The position numbers and the translations under genes are program-made. A DNA stretch of 64,000 bases from Atopobium sp. BS2 (GTDB lineage: Bacteria; Actinomycetota; Coriobacteriia; Coriobacteriales; Atopobiaceae): contig NZ_JDFG01000047.1 of assembly GCF_000565075.1 (NCBI RefSeq), forward strand, positions 28,646-92,645, in the 5' to 3' direction. Shown one piece after another: positions 1 to 8,222 of the stretch (positions are counted from its first letter, which is position 1; each line of letters opens with the position of its first letter). The notes under the pieces were generated by a model. The model was not told the DNA's origin. It worked only from the letters and a program-made list of their open reading frames with translations, and did not search any database.

Positions 1-15
1 CAGCTGCTTAAGTAA
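1..15 (+). CDS. Possible last codons of an upstream gene, perhaps mglB
   Basis: Frame 1 reads four sense codons (Gln-Leu-Leu-Lys) and then TAA at 13-15. The next genes are the ATPase and permease of a galactose importer, whose operons usually begin with the periplasmic/lipoprotein sugar-binding gene mglB. This fragment is therefore plausibly the end of mglB. Only five codons are visible, so the assignment rests on gene order and not on sequence. Confidence 0.25.
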   Translation, partial: QLLK

Positions 16-41
16 TTAAGTAGTCGATAGCACGAAACAAT

Positions 42-72
42 ACCGGAGGGGAGACACCTGCTCTCCTCCGGT
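42..72 (+). promoter_or_regulatory. Intergenic mRNA hairpin upstream of mglA
   Basis: A 12-bp stem (42-53 with 61-72, one G-U pair) closes a 7-base loop and begins 26 bases after the stop at 13-15. No run of T follows, so it is not a typical intrinsic terminator. Sugar-importer operons often carry such hairpins after the binding-protein gene. There they stabilise the upstream mRNA and lower expression of the ATPase and permease. That role is inferred here. Confidence 0.6.
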
Positions 73-119
73 GTTCTCGCGAATAAGCGCAATAACTTAG
101 CGAGATAAGGGGTGATTAC

Positions 120-1628
120 ATGGCAGATACAGAAAACGATATCGTTCTAACAATTGATGGAATGAGCAAGTCCTTTGGACGTAACCGCGTTCTGGATCAC
201 ATTTCAATGAACGTACGCCGTGGAACCGTTATGGGTCTTATGGGAGAGAACGGCGCAGGCAAATCTACCATGATGAAGTGCCTGTTTGGTACGTATCAAA
301 AAGATGAAGGCAAGATATTTCTTGACGGCAAAGAGGTTAATTTCTCTGGACCAAAAGACGCACTTGAGAATGGCGTCGCAATGGTTCACCAGGAGCTTAA
401 CCAGTGCCTTGATAGAAATGTTGTAGATAACTTGTTCCTTGGTCGCTATCCCGTTAATGCAATGGGTGTTGTCGACGAGGGACGCATGAAAAAAGAGGCT
501 AACGAGCTCTTCAGGCGTCTTGGTATGACCGTAGACCTGACACAGCCTATGAAGAACATGTCAGTATCTCAGCGTCAGATGGTCGAGATTGCCAAGGCAA
601 TTTCCTACAACGCTAAGATTATTGTTCTGGATGAGCCTACTTCTTCACTTATGACCCAAGAGGTCGAGAAACTCTTTGAGATGATTCGTATGCTCAAAGA
701 GCAGGGAATTTCACTGGTCTACATCTCTCACAAGATGGATGAGATCTTTGAGATTTGCGACGACATTTCAGTTCTTCGTGACGGTAAGCTTGTTATGACC
801 AAGCGCTCTGATGAGACCAACATGAATGAACTTATCTCTGCAATGGTTGGCCGCTCACTTGAAAATCGCTTCCCAGATGTTACTAATACACCTGGTAAGA
901 CGTATCTTTCTATTCAGCACCTTTCAACTAAATATGAGCCATACCTTCAGGACGTCACCTTTGATGTAAAGAAGGGCGAGATTTTTGGCCTGTATGGTCT
1001 TGTCGGTGCTGGTAGAACAGAGCTTCTTGAAACAATCTTTGGTGTAAGAACCAGAGCTGCTGGTCGTGTCTACGTCAACGAACATCTTATGAACTTCTCG
1101 ACAGCTGCAGAGGCAATGGATCACGGTTTTGCCATGATTACCGAGGAGCGCAAGGCAAACGGCCTGTTCCTTAAGGGTGACCTGACGTTTAACACAACCA
1201 TTGCAAACTTGAACCAGTACAAGGCTGGTCCAATTCTTTCTGATCCTAAGATGACTAAGGCTACCGTCAACGAGCTCAAGGTTATGAACACCAAGGCTCA
1301 GGGTCCATCAGACTTGATTTCAAGTCTTTCTGGCGGCAACCAGCAGAAGGTCATTTTTGGTAAATGGCTCGAGCGCTATCCACAGGTTTTCCTGATGGAC
1401 GAGCCTACTCGTGGTATTGATGTTGGTGCTAAATATGAGATCTACCAGCTCATTATTGATATGGCTAAGAGCGGTACCACTATTATCGTAGTCTCTTCGG
1501 AGATGCCAGAGATTTTGGGAATTACCAACCGTATTGGTGTTATGTCCAACGGTAGGCTCTCGGGTATCGTAAATACCAACGAGACAAATCAAGAAGAACT
1601 CCTGCGCCTCAGCGCAAAGTACCTGTAG
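120..1628 (+). CDS. mglA: Galactose/methyl-galactoside ABC importer, ATP-binding protein
   Basis: This 502-residue protein has two ABC ATPase domains in tandem, the layout of the MglA/RbsA/XylG sugar-importer family. The first domain has Walker A GENGAGKST near residues 41-49 and Walker B VLDEPTSS near 172. The second has a degenerate Walker A (GLVGAGRTE, near 296, lacking the lysine, as is normal for this family), the signature LSGGNQQ near 402 and Walker B LMDEPTRG near 426. It energises import of galactose or methyl-galactoside at the membrane with MglC. The start ATG follows an AAGGGGTG ribosome site. Specificity for galactose is inferred from the downstream permease and the gal operon 2.4 kb away; ribose or another pentose is the alternative. 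Confidence 0.9.
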   Translation: MADTENDIVLTIDGMSKSFGRNRVLDHISMNVRRGTVMGLMGENGAGKSTMMKCLFGTYQKDEGKIFLDGKEVNFSGPKDALENGVAMVHQELNQCLDRNVVDNLFLGRYPVNAMGVVDEGRMKKEANELFRRLGMTVDLTQPMKNMSVSQRQMVEIAKAISYNAKIIVLDEPTSSLMTQEVEKLFEMIRMLKEQGISLVYISHKMDEIFEICDDISVLRDGKLVMTKRSDETNMNELISAMVGRSLENRFPDVTNTPGKTYLSIQHLSTKYEPYLQDVTFDVKKGEIFGLYGLVGAGRTELLETIFGVRTRAAGRVYVNEHLMNFSTAAEAMDHGFAMITEERKANGLFLKGDLTFNTTIANLNQYKAGPILSDPKMTKATVNELKVMNTKAQGPSDLISSLSGGNQQKVIFGKWLERYPQVFLMDEPTRGIDVGAKYEIYQLIIDMAKSGTTIIVVSSEMPEILGITNRIGVMSNGRLSGIVNTNETNQEELLRLSAKYL

Positions 1629-1634
1629 GAGAGG

Positions 1635-3299
1635 ATGATACAAATGCCAAAAACAGGTGGATCTGTTCTGACGGCCGAGCAGGAAAAAGAGCTGCTAAAG
1701 CCTATTGATCAGAAGATTGGTTCCATTCAGGCTCAGATTGATGAGCTTCGCGCAAATGGTACCAACAAAGTAATTTCAACACTGAGCGCTATTGAATCAA
1801 CAAAGCGCGATAAATCTATCTCTGCTGAAGAGCGCAACACGCTTATTGAGGGCTACAAGGCTGAGCTGGAGCTTGCAAAGAAGGTTGAGTCCGAGAACAG
1901 TGCTCAGGTCTCCAAGCTTATTGCAGAGGCCGAGGCTTATCTCAAGGAGCACTACAAGAGCGAGTATCTTGAGCCAGTTAAGGCAAGCTGTGCCGTAGAG
2001 AAGGAGCAGGCTAAGCAGAATTACGCTGCTGCTCTTGAGCGCCTCAAGAAGGAGCACGAAGAGGCTGTCAGCAAGACTTCTGATGCTCAGGAAATCAAGG
2101 ACGAGAAGTACGTCTATAAGAACCGTCAGTTTGATGCTAAGGTCAACTATCAGAAGGATCTTCAGCGCATCAAAGACCGCGCTCATAATGCGTTCAGTCA
2201 TGAGTATCACCTCATCGACCTTCTCAGGATGTCTAAGTTTACTCCACTGGAGTCTCAGGCTCAGAAGTGGGAGAACTACAAGTACACCTTCAACACCCGT
2301 TCATTCTTGCTTCAGAACGGTCTGTACATTGTTATTCTCCTGGTATTTATTGCCCTTTGTATCATTACCCCAGCAGTCAAGGGCACTCAGCTTCTGACAT
2401 ACTCCAATGTCATCAACATTCTTCAGCAGGCATCACCTCGAATGTTCCTGGCTCTTGGTGTAGCTGGATTGATTCTGCTTACTGGTACTGACCTGTCTAT
2501 TGGTCGTATGGTTGGTATGGGCATGACTGCTTCAACCATCATCATGCACCAGGGCATCAATACTGGCCAGGTCTTTGGAATCACTTTTGATTTTACTGGT
2601 GTTCCAATTCCTGTCAGAATCATCATGGCTCTGGTTACCTGTATTGTCCTGTGCACCTGCTTTACCAGTATCGCTGGCTTCTTTACCGCTAAGTTTAAGA
2701 TGCACCCATTCATCTCGACCATGGCTAACATGCTGATCATCTTTGGTATTGTTACCTATGCAACAAAGGGTGTTTCGTTTGGCGCTATCGAGCCATCCAT
2801 TCCAGACATGGTTATTCCACGAATTGGTAAATTCCCATCCATCATTTTGTGGGCAATCGCAGCTATCGCCATTGTTTGGTTCATCTGGAACAAGACCACC
2901 TTTGGTAAGAATCTCTATGCAGTAGGTGGAAACCCTGAGGCAGCAGCTGTTTCCGGTATCTCTGTCTTTAGAGTTATGGTTGGCGCTTTTGTTATGGCTG
3001 GTATCCTCTACGGATTTGGTTCATGGCTCGAGTGCATGCGTATGGTCGGCTCTGGTTCCGCAGCTTACGGCCAGGGTTGGGACATGGACGCAATCGCAGC
3101 CTGCGTTGTTGGTGGCGTCTCGTTCACCGGTGGTATTGGTAAGATCTCCGGTGTTACCGTGGGTGTTCTTATCTTCACCGCACTGACTTACGCACTGACC
3201 ATTCTTGGTATCGACACCAACCTGCAGTTTGTCTTCTCGGGCGTCATTATTCTGACCGCTGTCACCCTTGACTGCTTGAAGTACGTCCAGAAGAAGTAA
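1635..3299 (+). CDS. mglC: Galactoside ABC importer permease with long N-terminal coiled-coil-like extension
   Basis: The C-terminal part, from about residue 220, matches MglC-type permeases: a first membrane segment near residues 233-252, the conserved LALGVAGLILLTGTDLSIGR region, and about eight further hydrophobic segments to the end at residue 554. It forms the sugar channel with MglA. Typical MglC proteins are about 335 residues. Here about 215 hydrophilic, Lys/Glu/Ala-rich residues with heptad-like character precede the first membrane segment. The gene starts 6 bases after mglA. ATG 1635 lies very close to the AGGAG sequence, and ATG 1644 is an alternative start with better spacing. A strong terminator follows. 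Confidence 0.88.
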   Translation: MIQMPKTGGSVLTAEQEKELLKPIDQKIGSIQAQIDELRANGTNKVISTLSAIESTKRDKSISAEERNTLIEGYKAELELAKKVESENSAQVSKLIAEAEAYLKEHYKSEYLEPVKASCAVEKEQAKQNYAAALERLKKEHEEAVSKTSDAQEIKDEKYVYKNRQFDAKVNYQKDLQRIKDRAHNAFSHEYHLIDLLRMSKFTPLESQAQKWENYKYTFNTRSFLLQNGLYIVILLVFIALCIITPAVKGTQLLTYSNVINILQQASPRMFLALGVAGLILLTGTDLSIGRMVGMGMTASTIIMHQGINTGQVFGITFDFTGVPIPVRIIMALVTCIVLCTCFTSIAGFFTAKFKMHPFISTMANMLIIFGIVTYATKGVSFGAIEPSIPDMVIPRIGKFPSIILWAIAAIAIVWFIWNKTTFGKNLYAVGGNPEAAAVSGISVFRVMVGAFVMAGILYGFGSWLECMRMVGSGSAAYGQGWDMDAIAACVVGGVSFTGGIGKISGVTVGVLIFTALTYALTILGIDTNLQFVFSGVIILTAVTLDCLKYVQKK

Positions 3300-3358
3300 C
3301 TGGTGCTCACGCGCCGCGCGCGGCAAGTGCGGAAAGCGTGCTATTACGTGCAAGTTTC

Positions 3359-3391
3359 GAGGCGTCTACTCACGTAGACGCCTCTTTTTTT
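3359..3391 (+). terminator. Rho-independent terminator of the mgl operon
   Basis: A perfect 11-bp stem (3359-3369 with 3374-3384) with loop TCAC is followed by seven T residues. It lies 60 bases after the mglC stop and ends the importer operon. Confidence 0.92.
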
Positions 3392-3503
3392 GGCGAAAGA
3401 CAGCGCTTGCACGTTAAGGAAAAGTGGCTTTACGGGAAATTTGCAAACCAGCTGGTAAGACGCGGTATTAATTTAGACATATGTCCTTTTAGAATTTTTG
3501 TAC

Positions 3504-3817
3504 CACACCTATGTCAGATAATCTGCAATTTTTGACCCTGAGAGCACACCTATGGCTGATATTCTGCAGTTTTAAAGAGAAATAACACACCAATGTCAAA
3601 AAATATGTTAACTATCGACAGATTATCTGACTTTACTGTGGTCGGGCTTCTCGATACATGCAGATTATCCGACTTTACTGTGGTCGGGCTTCTCGATACA
3701 TGCAGATTATCTGACGTAGGCGTGGTCAGGGCGTTGAGTAGAGCTATCTGCGACAGATTATCCGACATAGGTGTGTTAGAAGGGTCAAATCAGACCCCAC
3801 ATCCAACAGAATATCTG
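3504..3817. repeat. Array of eight imperfect dyad repeats, core CAGATAATCTG
   Basis: The core is an 11-base perfect dyad (CAGAT-A-ATCTG) inside a longer unit beginning CACACCTATGTC. Degenerate copies are centred near 3520, 3561, 3602, 3624, 3666, 3708, 3759 and 3812. The first three read on the plus strand with 41-bp spacing. The other five read on the minus strand, including two 42-bp tandem units (3619-3660 and 3661-3702) that differ at one base. The spacings (41, 41, 22, 42, 42, 51, 53) are close to whole helical turns. There is no cas gene and no unique-spacer pattern, so this is not a CRISPR array. A binding-site cluster or a MITE-like relic is possible. Confidence 0.8.
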
Positions 3818-3869
3818 ACTTTGCTGTGCTTGCGCGTTGTTTAACTGTCGTGGCTGATGGTTTGGCGGT

Positions 3870-3904
3870 AAAAAACAAGAGAGCCGATTTTCTCGGCCCT
3901 CTTG
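3870..3904 (-). terminator. Rho-independent terminator of the galMKT operon
   Basis: Read on the minus strand, a 12-bp stem with one mismatch (3876-3887 with 3893-3904) and a 5-base loop is followed by six T residues. It lies about 115 bases past the galT stop and fits as the end of the minus-strand gal operon. Confidence 0.85.
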
Positions 3905-4017
3905 CTGGGTGATTTTGCGATTGTATAGTACGTTGAAGCTCGTGGAACTACGTGTATCGCAGACGTTTTTGCTCGTGAAGCATCGTGAGCTGCGCGCGAA
4001 CCTGTGGACGGCAGCAG

Positions 4018-5655
4018 CTACAGAGACTCGAGGAAGCGATGCTGTGCTGCTCGTCCTTCTTCGTCCCACTTGAATACGCCGGCGTCCTCTAAAACGTGCG
4101 AGAAGACAATCCCGACTTCGTCGTAGATGTACTTCTTAAGCTGCTCGGACGAGAGGGAAGAGCTGCCCTTCTTTGAAGCAGCATCCTTGCTGGATCCGTC
4201 ACCCTGTTCAAGCAACTTGGCGTAAATCTGGCGCGCCCAGTCGGCGTGGGAGATTGTAGTAGAGTCCGTGGTCAACTGACCGTAGACGGCATTGGCTTTC
4301 TTGTCATTTGCTAGGCACTGCTCCATAACTGACTGAACTTTGTTGAGTTCTGGCACAAGGCGAGGAGGAAGTACGGCAAGGCCCATAACCTCGATGAGGC
4401 CGATATTCTCTTTCTTGATGTGGTGATACTCGGCATGTGGATGGAAGATGCCAAGCGGATGTTTTTCGCTGGTAATGTTGCAGCGCAATGCAAGGAAGAC
4501 CTCGTAGATGCCATCTTCCAGCTTGCGAACAACAGGGGTAACCGTGTTGTGGGGCTCGCCGTTAGTTTCTGCATAAACAGAGACGGACTCGTCGGTATAG
4601 GAGCGCCATGCAGTGATGATAAATTCCGCTGCTTTGAGCGCTTCTTCTCGACTGGTGGAGGAGAGGCGGAGAACAGAGAGCGGCCACTTGAGGATCGCGC
4701 CCGCTACCTCGGGGAACTGCCTGAGTTCAAACTCTTCCGCAACTTCCGCGCGCATCATAGGAAACTCGTAACATCCGCCCTGGTAGTGATCGTGCGAGAG
4801 GATCGATCCACCCACAATAGGCAGGTCGGCATTAGAGCCAATAAAGTAGTGGGGGAATCTATCCACAAAGTCAAAGAGATTGACGAGCGCCTCGTGATCA
4901 ATGTGCATAGGAATGTGATCCGAGTTCATAGCAATGCAATGCTCATTGAAGTACGCGTATGGACTGTACTGGAATCCCCAACGATGCTGATTGAGTTCAA
5001 TGGGGATGATGCGCAGGTTTTGCCTAGCAGGATGAGCACCCGCGCCAGACGAAGCGCCGCGTCCGGAGTAGCCCTCGTTATCCAGGCAGAGTTGGCATGC
5101 GGGGTACTTCTCGCCAGAAGTGTTTTGAGCTGTTTTAGCTGCTGCAATCTCACGAGGGTCTTTTTCTGGCTTGGAGAGGTTGATGGTGATCTCAAGGTCT
5201 CCCCAGGTAGTTGGCGTAGTCCAGGTAATGTTTCTGGCAATGGCGCTTCTTCTGACATAGCCTGAATCGCAGCAGAGCGCGTAGAACCAGTCAGTTGCGG
5301 CGCGAGGTCCCTCGGCAACGTACAGCTCATTGAAATGGCGTGCCACCTCGGAAGGCTTTGGCAGCAAAAGACCCATGACGCGCATGGCAAAAGAGTCTTC
5401 GCCGCTCTGGGTGTTCTCGGCCAGACCATGAGCAACAGCCAGACGGGCAAGCTCGGCAAGCGTCTGGTCAAGATCAAACGACTCCAGTTCAATCTTCTCC
5501 CAAGGCTTAACGGGAGCGGGACCCTCGTACGAAAGCATGTCCAACAGCGCGTTATAGCACCAGGTCAGATCCTCGGTTTGAATGAGACCACGCTCACAGG
5601 CATATACAACAAGCTGTTGAATGCAAAGAGCACTTTCATTGTCTGCTACAGCCAT
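4018..5655 (-). CDS. galT: UDP-glucose--hexose-1-phosphate uridylyltransferase, non-classical type
   Basis: GalT exchanges UMP between UDP-glucose and galactose-1-phosphate, the second step of the Leloir pathway after GalK. The 545-residue protein belongs to the longer type 2 GalT family known from Firmicutes (usually about 490-500 residues), not the 350-residue classical form. The family histidine cluster is seen in the C-terminal half (HPHAEYHHIKKENIG). ATG at 5655 is preferred because a GGGAG site sits 10 bases upstream. A TTG at 5664 would add three residues but lies almost on the ribosome site. The start overlaps the galK stop by 10 bases, suggesting translational coupling. Confidence 0.92.
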   Translation of the reverse strand: MAVADNESALCIQQLVVYACERGLIQTEDLTWCYNALLDMLSYEGPAPVKPWEKIELESFDLDQTLAELARLAVAHGLAENTQSGEDSFAMRVMGLLLPKPSEVARHFNELYVAEGPRAATDWFYALCCDSGYVRRSAIARNITWTTPTTWGDLEITINLSKPEKDPREIAAAKTAQNTSGEKYPACQLCLDNEGYSGRGASSGAGAHPARQNLRIIPIELNQHRWGFQYSPYAYFNEHCIAMNSDHIPMHIDHEALVNLFDFVDRFPHYFIGSNADLPIVGGSILSHDHYQGGCYEFPMMRAEVAEEFELRQFPEVAGAILKWPLSVLRLSSTSREEALKAAEFIITAWRSYTDESVSVYAETNGEPHNTVTPVVRKLEDGIYEVFLALRCNITSEKHPLGIFHPHAEYHHIKKENIGLIEVMGLAVLPPRLVPELNKVQSVMEQCLANDKKANAVYGQLTTDSTTISHADWARQIYAKLLEQGDGSSKDAASKKGSSSLSSEQLKKYIYDEVGIVFSHVLEDAGVFKWDEEGRAAQHRFLESL

Positions 5656-6857
5656 TGTGCACAAGCTCCCTGGTCAGAGATGGCGTAGTGGCGGCAGGCA
5701 CCTTCGCCAAACCACTGGTTCATCTGTGCGATGAAGGTCTCGACTAGAGCGAGAGGAACAAAGCACTGGATAGAGCCACCAAAACCGCCACCGTGAATGC
5801 GAACGGCACCAGAACCTTTTAAGATGCTCTCGGCCAAACCGAGGGCAAGCATTGCTGGCTGATACGAGCCAGAAGTAGAAACGTTCTGCAGGTACATGCC
5901 GGAGCTTGCGCCAGAAGCGTTAGTGAGTGCAATAAAGGACTCAATATCGGAATTCTGAAGGTCTACCCATCTCTTGTCTACCAGGTCATTCTCATACCAG
6001 TAGTGAATAGCGCGGAGAAGAGCGCGGTCTCCAAGATCTTCTCGCAGCTCATTGACGCGGGCTTGGAAGTCTTCAACCGGAACCTCAGAGAGGCGAGTCT
6101 TGCCAAAAGCCGCGGCAACTTTCTGCATCTCAACAGGTACCGCGGCATACTCATCGGTGAAGGCAACGTGATCACAGCCAACATCAACAAGGCAGAGAGC
6201 ATAGCCGTAATCCTCAAAGTTGAGGTCTAGCTTTTCTGCCTGTGGCTCTGCGGGATCTTCAAAGTTCATAAAGGCAAGGCCGCCAAGGCAAACAGCGAGC
6301 TGATCCATAAGACCGCACGGCTTACCAAAGTAAACGTTTTCTGTGTTCTGGCTCATTTGGGCAAGTTTAACAGCAGAAATCTCGCTGCCACCTTCCCAGA
6401 GAGCTTCCATTGCACGGCCGGCTGCAGCCTCAAACGCAGCAGAGGAAGAAAGTCCGCCGCCGCCAGGAACATTGCTTACTACAGCCATGTCAAAGCCGGA
6501 TGGCTCAAAACCAAGTTTGACCAGGTTTGCTGCCATGCCACGAACAATAGCCTTAGTGCTCAGATACTCAGCCTCGGAGGGCTCAAGGTTTGTGTAGTCA
6601 ACCTCAAAAGGATCATATCCCACACTGGCTACACGAATAACGCCCAGGTTGTTAGGGGCGCAAATTGCATCAATAGCAACATCCAGGGCACCAGCGATGA
6701 CATGACCGCCCTCGTGATCAGTGTGATTACCAGCAATCTCGGAGCGACCAGGCGCATGTACTGCAAGATAGCGGTCAGCTTTTCCGAACATTTGCTCAAA
6801 GTGCTCTTTTGCGCGATTGAGCTGAGCTGTGGTTTTCTCGTCAAACGTGTGAGCCAT
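5646..6857 (-). CDS. galK: Galactokinase
   Basis: GalK phosphorylates alpha-D-galactose at C1 with ATP in the cytoplasm. The 403-residue protein has the galactokinase signature GRSEIAGNHTDHEGG at residues 37-51. It also has the GHMP-kinase glycine/serine motif VPGGGGLSSSAA near 131 and a C-terminal GHMP motif (RIHGGGFGGS) near 355. It is the middle gene of galM-galK-galT. It starts 40 bases after galM with a GGAAAGGAA ribosome site, and its stop overlaps the galT start. Length and motifs match the family. Confidence 0.96.
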   Translation of the reverse strand: MAHTFDEKTTAQLNRAKEHFEQMFGKADRYLAVHAPGRSEIAGNHTDHEGGHVIAGALDVAIDAICAPNNLGVIRVASVGYDPFEVDYTNLEPSEAEYLSTKAIVRGMAANLVKLGFEPSGFDMAVVSNVPGGGGLSSSAAFEAAAGRAMEALWEGGSEISAVKLAQMSQNTENVYFGKPCGLMDQLAVCLGGLAFMNFEDPAEPQAEKLDLNFEDYGYALCLVDVGCDHVAFTDEYAAVPVEMQKVAAAFGKTRLSEVPVEDFQARVNELREDLGDRALLRAIHYWYENDLVDKRWVDLQNSDIESFIALTNASGASSGMYLQNVSTSGSYQPAMLALGLAESILKGSGAVRIHGGGFGGSIQCFVPLALVETFIAQMNQWFGEGACRHYAISDQGACAQWL

Positions 6858-6897
6858 GGTGTTCCTTTCCCTTTAGTGCTGTGAAGCTACAGGTATC

Positions 6898-7956
6898 TTA
6901 AAAGAATCGATAAACAATCTGTGAGCTGTATGGCTGCTCAGGCGTGCAGGTGGGCTGAGGCCACTCTGCATGGTGAGCACAATCTGGATAAAACTCGCTC
7001 TCAAATGCAAAACCAGCCTGAGGCTTGTAAATAGCGCCGTCTTTTGCACGTGCCTCATCAAGCCAGTTGCCGGTATACAGATGGGCGCCAGGAGCGGTAA
7101 TTTGAATTTCTAGTGAGCGTCCGCTTTCTGATGTGGCGAGAAGAGCGTGGCGTAGCTGGCCATTTTCATAGTTATTAATGGCAAAGCAGTGATCATAACC
7201 GCGAGCAATTTTGAGCTGCTCATTATCTGCGTCAAGATCTTTGCCAATAGTCTTAGGTGTGCGGAAATCAAAAGGAGTTCCTGCGACAGAATCTATGGTT
7301 CCTGCAGAAACTGAGTCATCTCGTAGAGGCAGATATGAATCTGCCTGGATTGTAAGCTGGTGACCAAGAACATCACCAGAATCATGACCGTTGAGGTTAA
7401 AGTAGACATGGTTGGTCATGTTTACAAAAGTTGCAGCATCAGTTGTGCAGGTATACGTAAGATTTAGCGTTGACTGTGAGGCTTCTTCAACAAGCGTATA
7501 GGCCGCGGTAATATGACGGTTTCCTGGCAGTCCATATTCTCCATCTACCAGGTCAATGCTAAAGGTTACCGTATTACGCGCTTCATCGATTTCTGCCTGC
7601 CAAATGCGCTTATGGATACCAGCAACAAGATCAGTGTGCAGGTTATTTTGATTGTCTGGACCGTTGTTTTTAGGAAGGTGATAGACAACTCCATTTAATG
7701 GGATTTCTGCTTTATCTACTCGATTTGCAGAAGGTCCAATGGAAGCGCCAAAACAAGCTGGGTTATCTAAATACAAGTCAAACAAGCCATAGCCAAGAAC
7801 GACATCTGCTTGCGTGCCATAGATATCTGGTACTGAAATACCAAGAATGGTTGCACCAAAATTACTCAATTTAACTGCTGAATGAGCGCCGCGAATAGTA
7901 TAGGTAAGCGCAGCAGGGGAGTTAACAAAACTATCAAAAGGTCGAACATCAATCAT
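6898..7956 (-). CDS. galM: Aldose 1-epimerase (galactose mutarotase)
   Basis: GalM interconverts beta- and alpha-galactose, supplying the alpha anomer to GalK. The 352-residue protein has the mutarotase fold landmarks, including GPSANRV near residue 75 and the NMTNHVYFNL segment that carries a catalytic histidine, in family order. ATG 7956 is preferred to the GTG at 7977 because a CGGAGG site stands just upstream of it. This is the first gene of the minus-strand gal operon. It faces the divergent LacI-type gene across 266 bases that contain two matching operator-like sites. Confidence 0.93.
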   Translation of the reverse strand: MIDVRPFDSFVNSPAALTYTIRGAHSAVKLSNFGATILGISVPDIYGTQADVVLGYGLFDLYLDNPACFGASIGPSANRVDKAEIPLNGVVYHLPKNNGPDNQNNLHTDLVAGIHKRIWQAEIDEARNTVTFSIDLVDGEYGLPGNRHITAAYTLVEEASQSTLNLTYTCTTDAATFVNMTNHVYFNLNGHDSGDVLGHQLTIQADSYLPLRDDSVSAGTIDSVAGTPFDFRTPKTIGKDLDADNEQLKIARGYDHCFAINNYENGQLRHALLATSESGRSLEIQITAPGAHLYTGNWLDEARAKDGAIYKPQAGFAFESEFYPDCAHHAEWPQPTCTPEQPYSSQIVYRFF

Positions 7957-7999
7957 CGGATACCTCCGAGATACCACTCATAATACATTACCCCTACTA

Positions 8000-8013
8000 T
8001 GTTAACGTACTCA
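8000..8013 (-). promoter_or_regulatory. LacI-family operator-like site upstream of galM
   Basis: Read on the minus strand this is TGAGTACGTTAACA, a 14-base element with the central CG and TG...CA ends typical of LacI/GalR-family operators. It is embedded in a longer block (CCTGTTAG, then TATGAGTACGT) that is repeated upstream of the regulator gene. Its position 44 bases before galM fits repression or autoregulation by the adjacent LacI protein. The binding itself is inferred. Confidence 0.6.
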
Positions 8014-8187
8014 TAACGAACTAACAGGAAATTATTAAGTTTTCAGTCAGTGGTATTTTTGCGGGGGCAAACGGTTAGAGCGCAGGTCAAAAGTCCTTCT
8101 CGCCGAACGGTTCTTTTTTTACCGTGAGCGTTTAATTTGCTGATAAATATGCAATTTTATCGCGTTATGTCAATCTGCCTGTTAGTA

Positions 8188-8201
8188 TGAGTACGTAAAC
8201 A
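8188..8201 (+). promoter_or_regulatory. LacI-family operator-like site upstream of the regulator gene
   Basis: The plus strand reads TGAGTACGTAAACA, which differs at one base from the site at 8000-8013 and lies in the opposite orientation. It starts 35 bases before the LacI-type start codon, in the region where its promoter should be. The same flanking CCTGTTAG block precedes both sites, so the two divergent promoters probably share regulation. Confidence 0.6.
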
Positions 8202-8222
8202 AGCAGATAATCGGAGGAATTC

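Larger units (their letters stand above)
3392..4017. other. Gene-free region between mgl and gal operons
   Basis: No credible gene is visible in this stretch. It contains the dyad array at 3504-3817, listed separately, and the minus-strand gal terminator at 3870-3904. Short open frames across the array only translate the repeats and have no recognisable domain or convincing ribosome site. No tRNA-like fold or phage attachment site was recognised. Confidence 0.7.

Noticed and set aside
3504..3817. Possible CRISPR array
   Set aside because: Repeats are degenerate dyads in both orientations, the 42-bp units are repeated whole with no unique spacers, and no cas genes are present.
3593..3844. Open frames on both strands across the dyad array, with a repeated 14-residue peptide
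   Set aside because: The repeated peptide only reflects the 42-bp tandem unit. There is no ribosome site, no domain and the frames do not span the other repeat copies.
4420..5265. 281-codon plus-strand open frame opposite galT
   Set aside because: It is a shadow of galT, which has family motifs and operon context. The antisense frame shows no domain or ribosome site.
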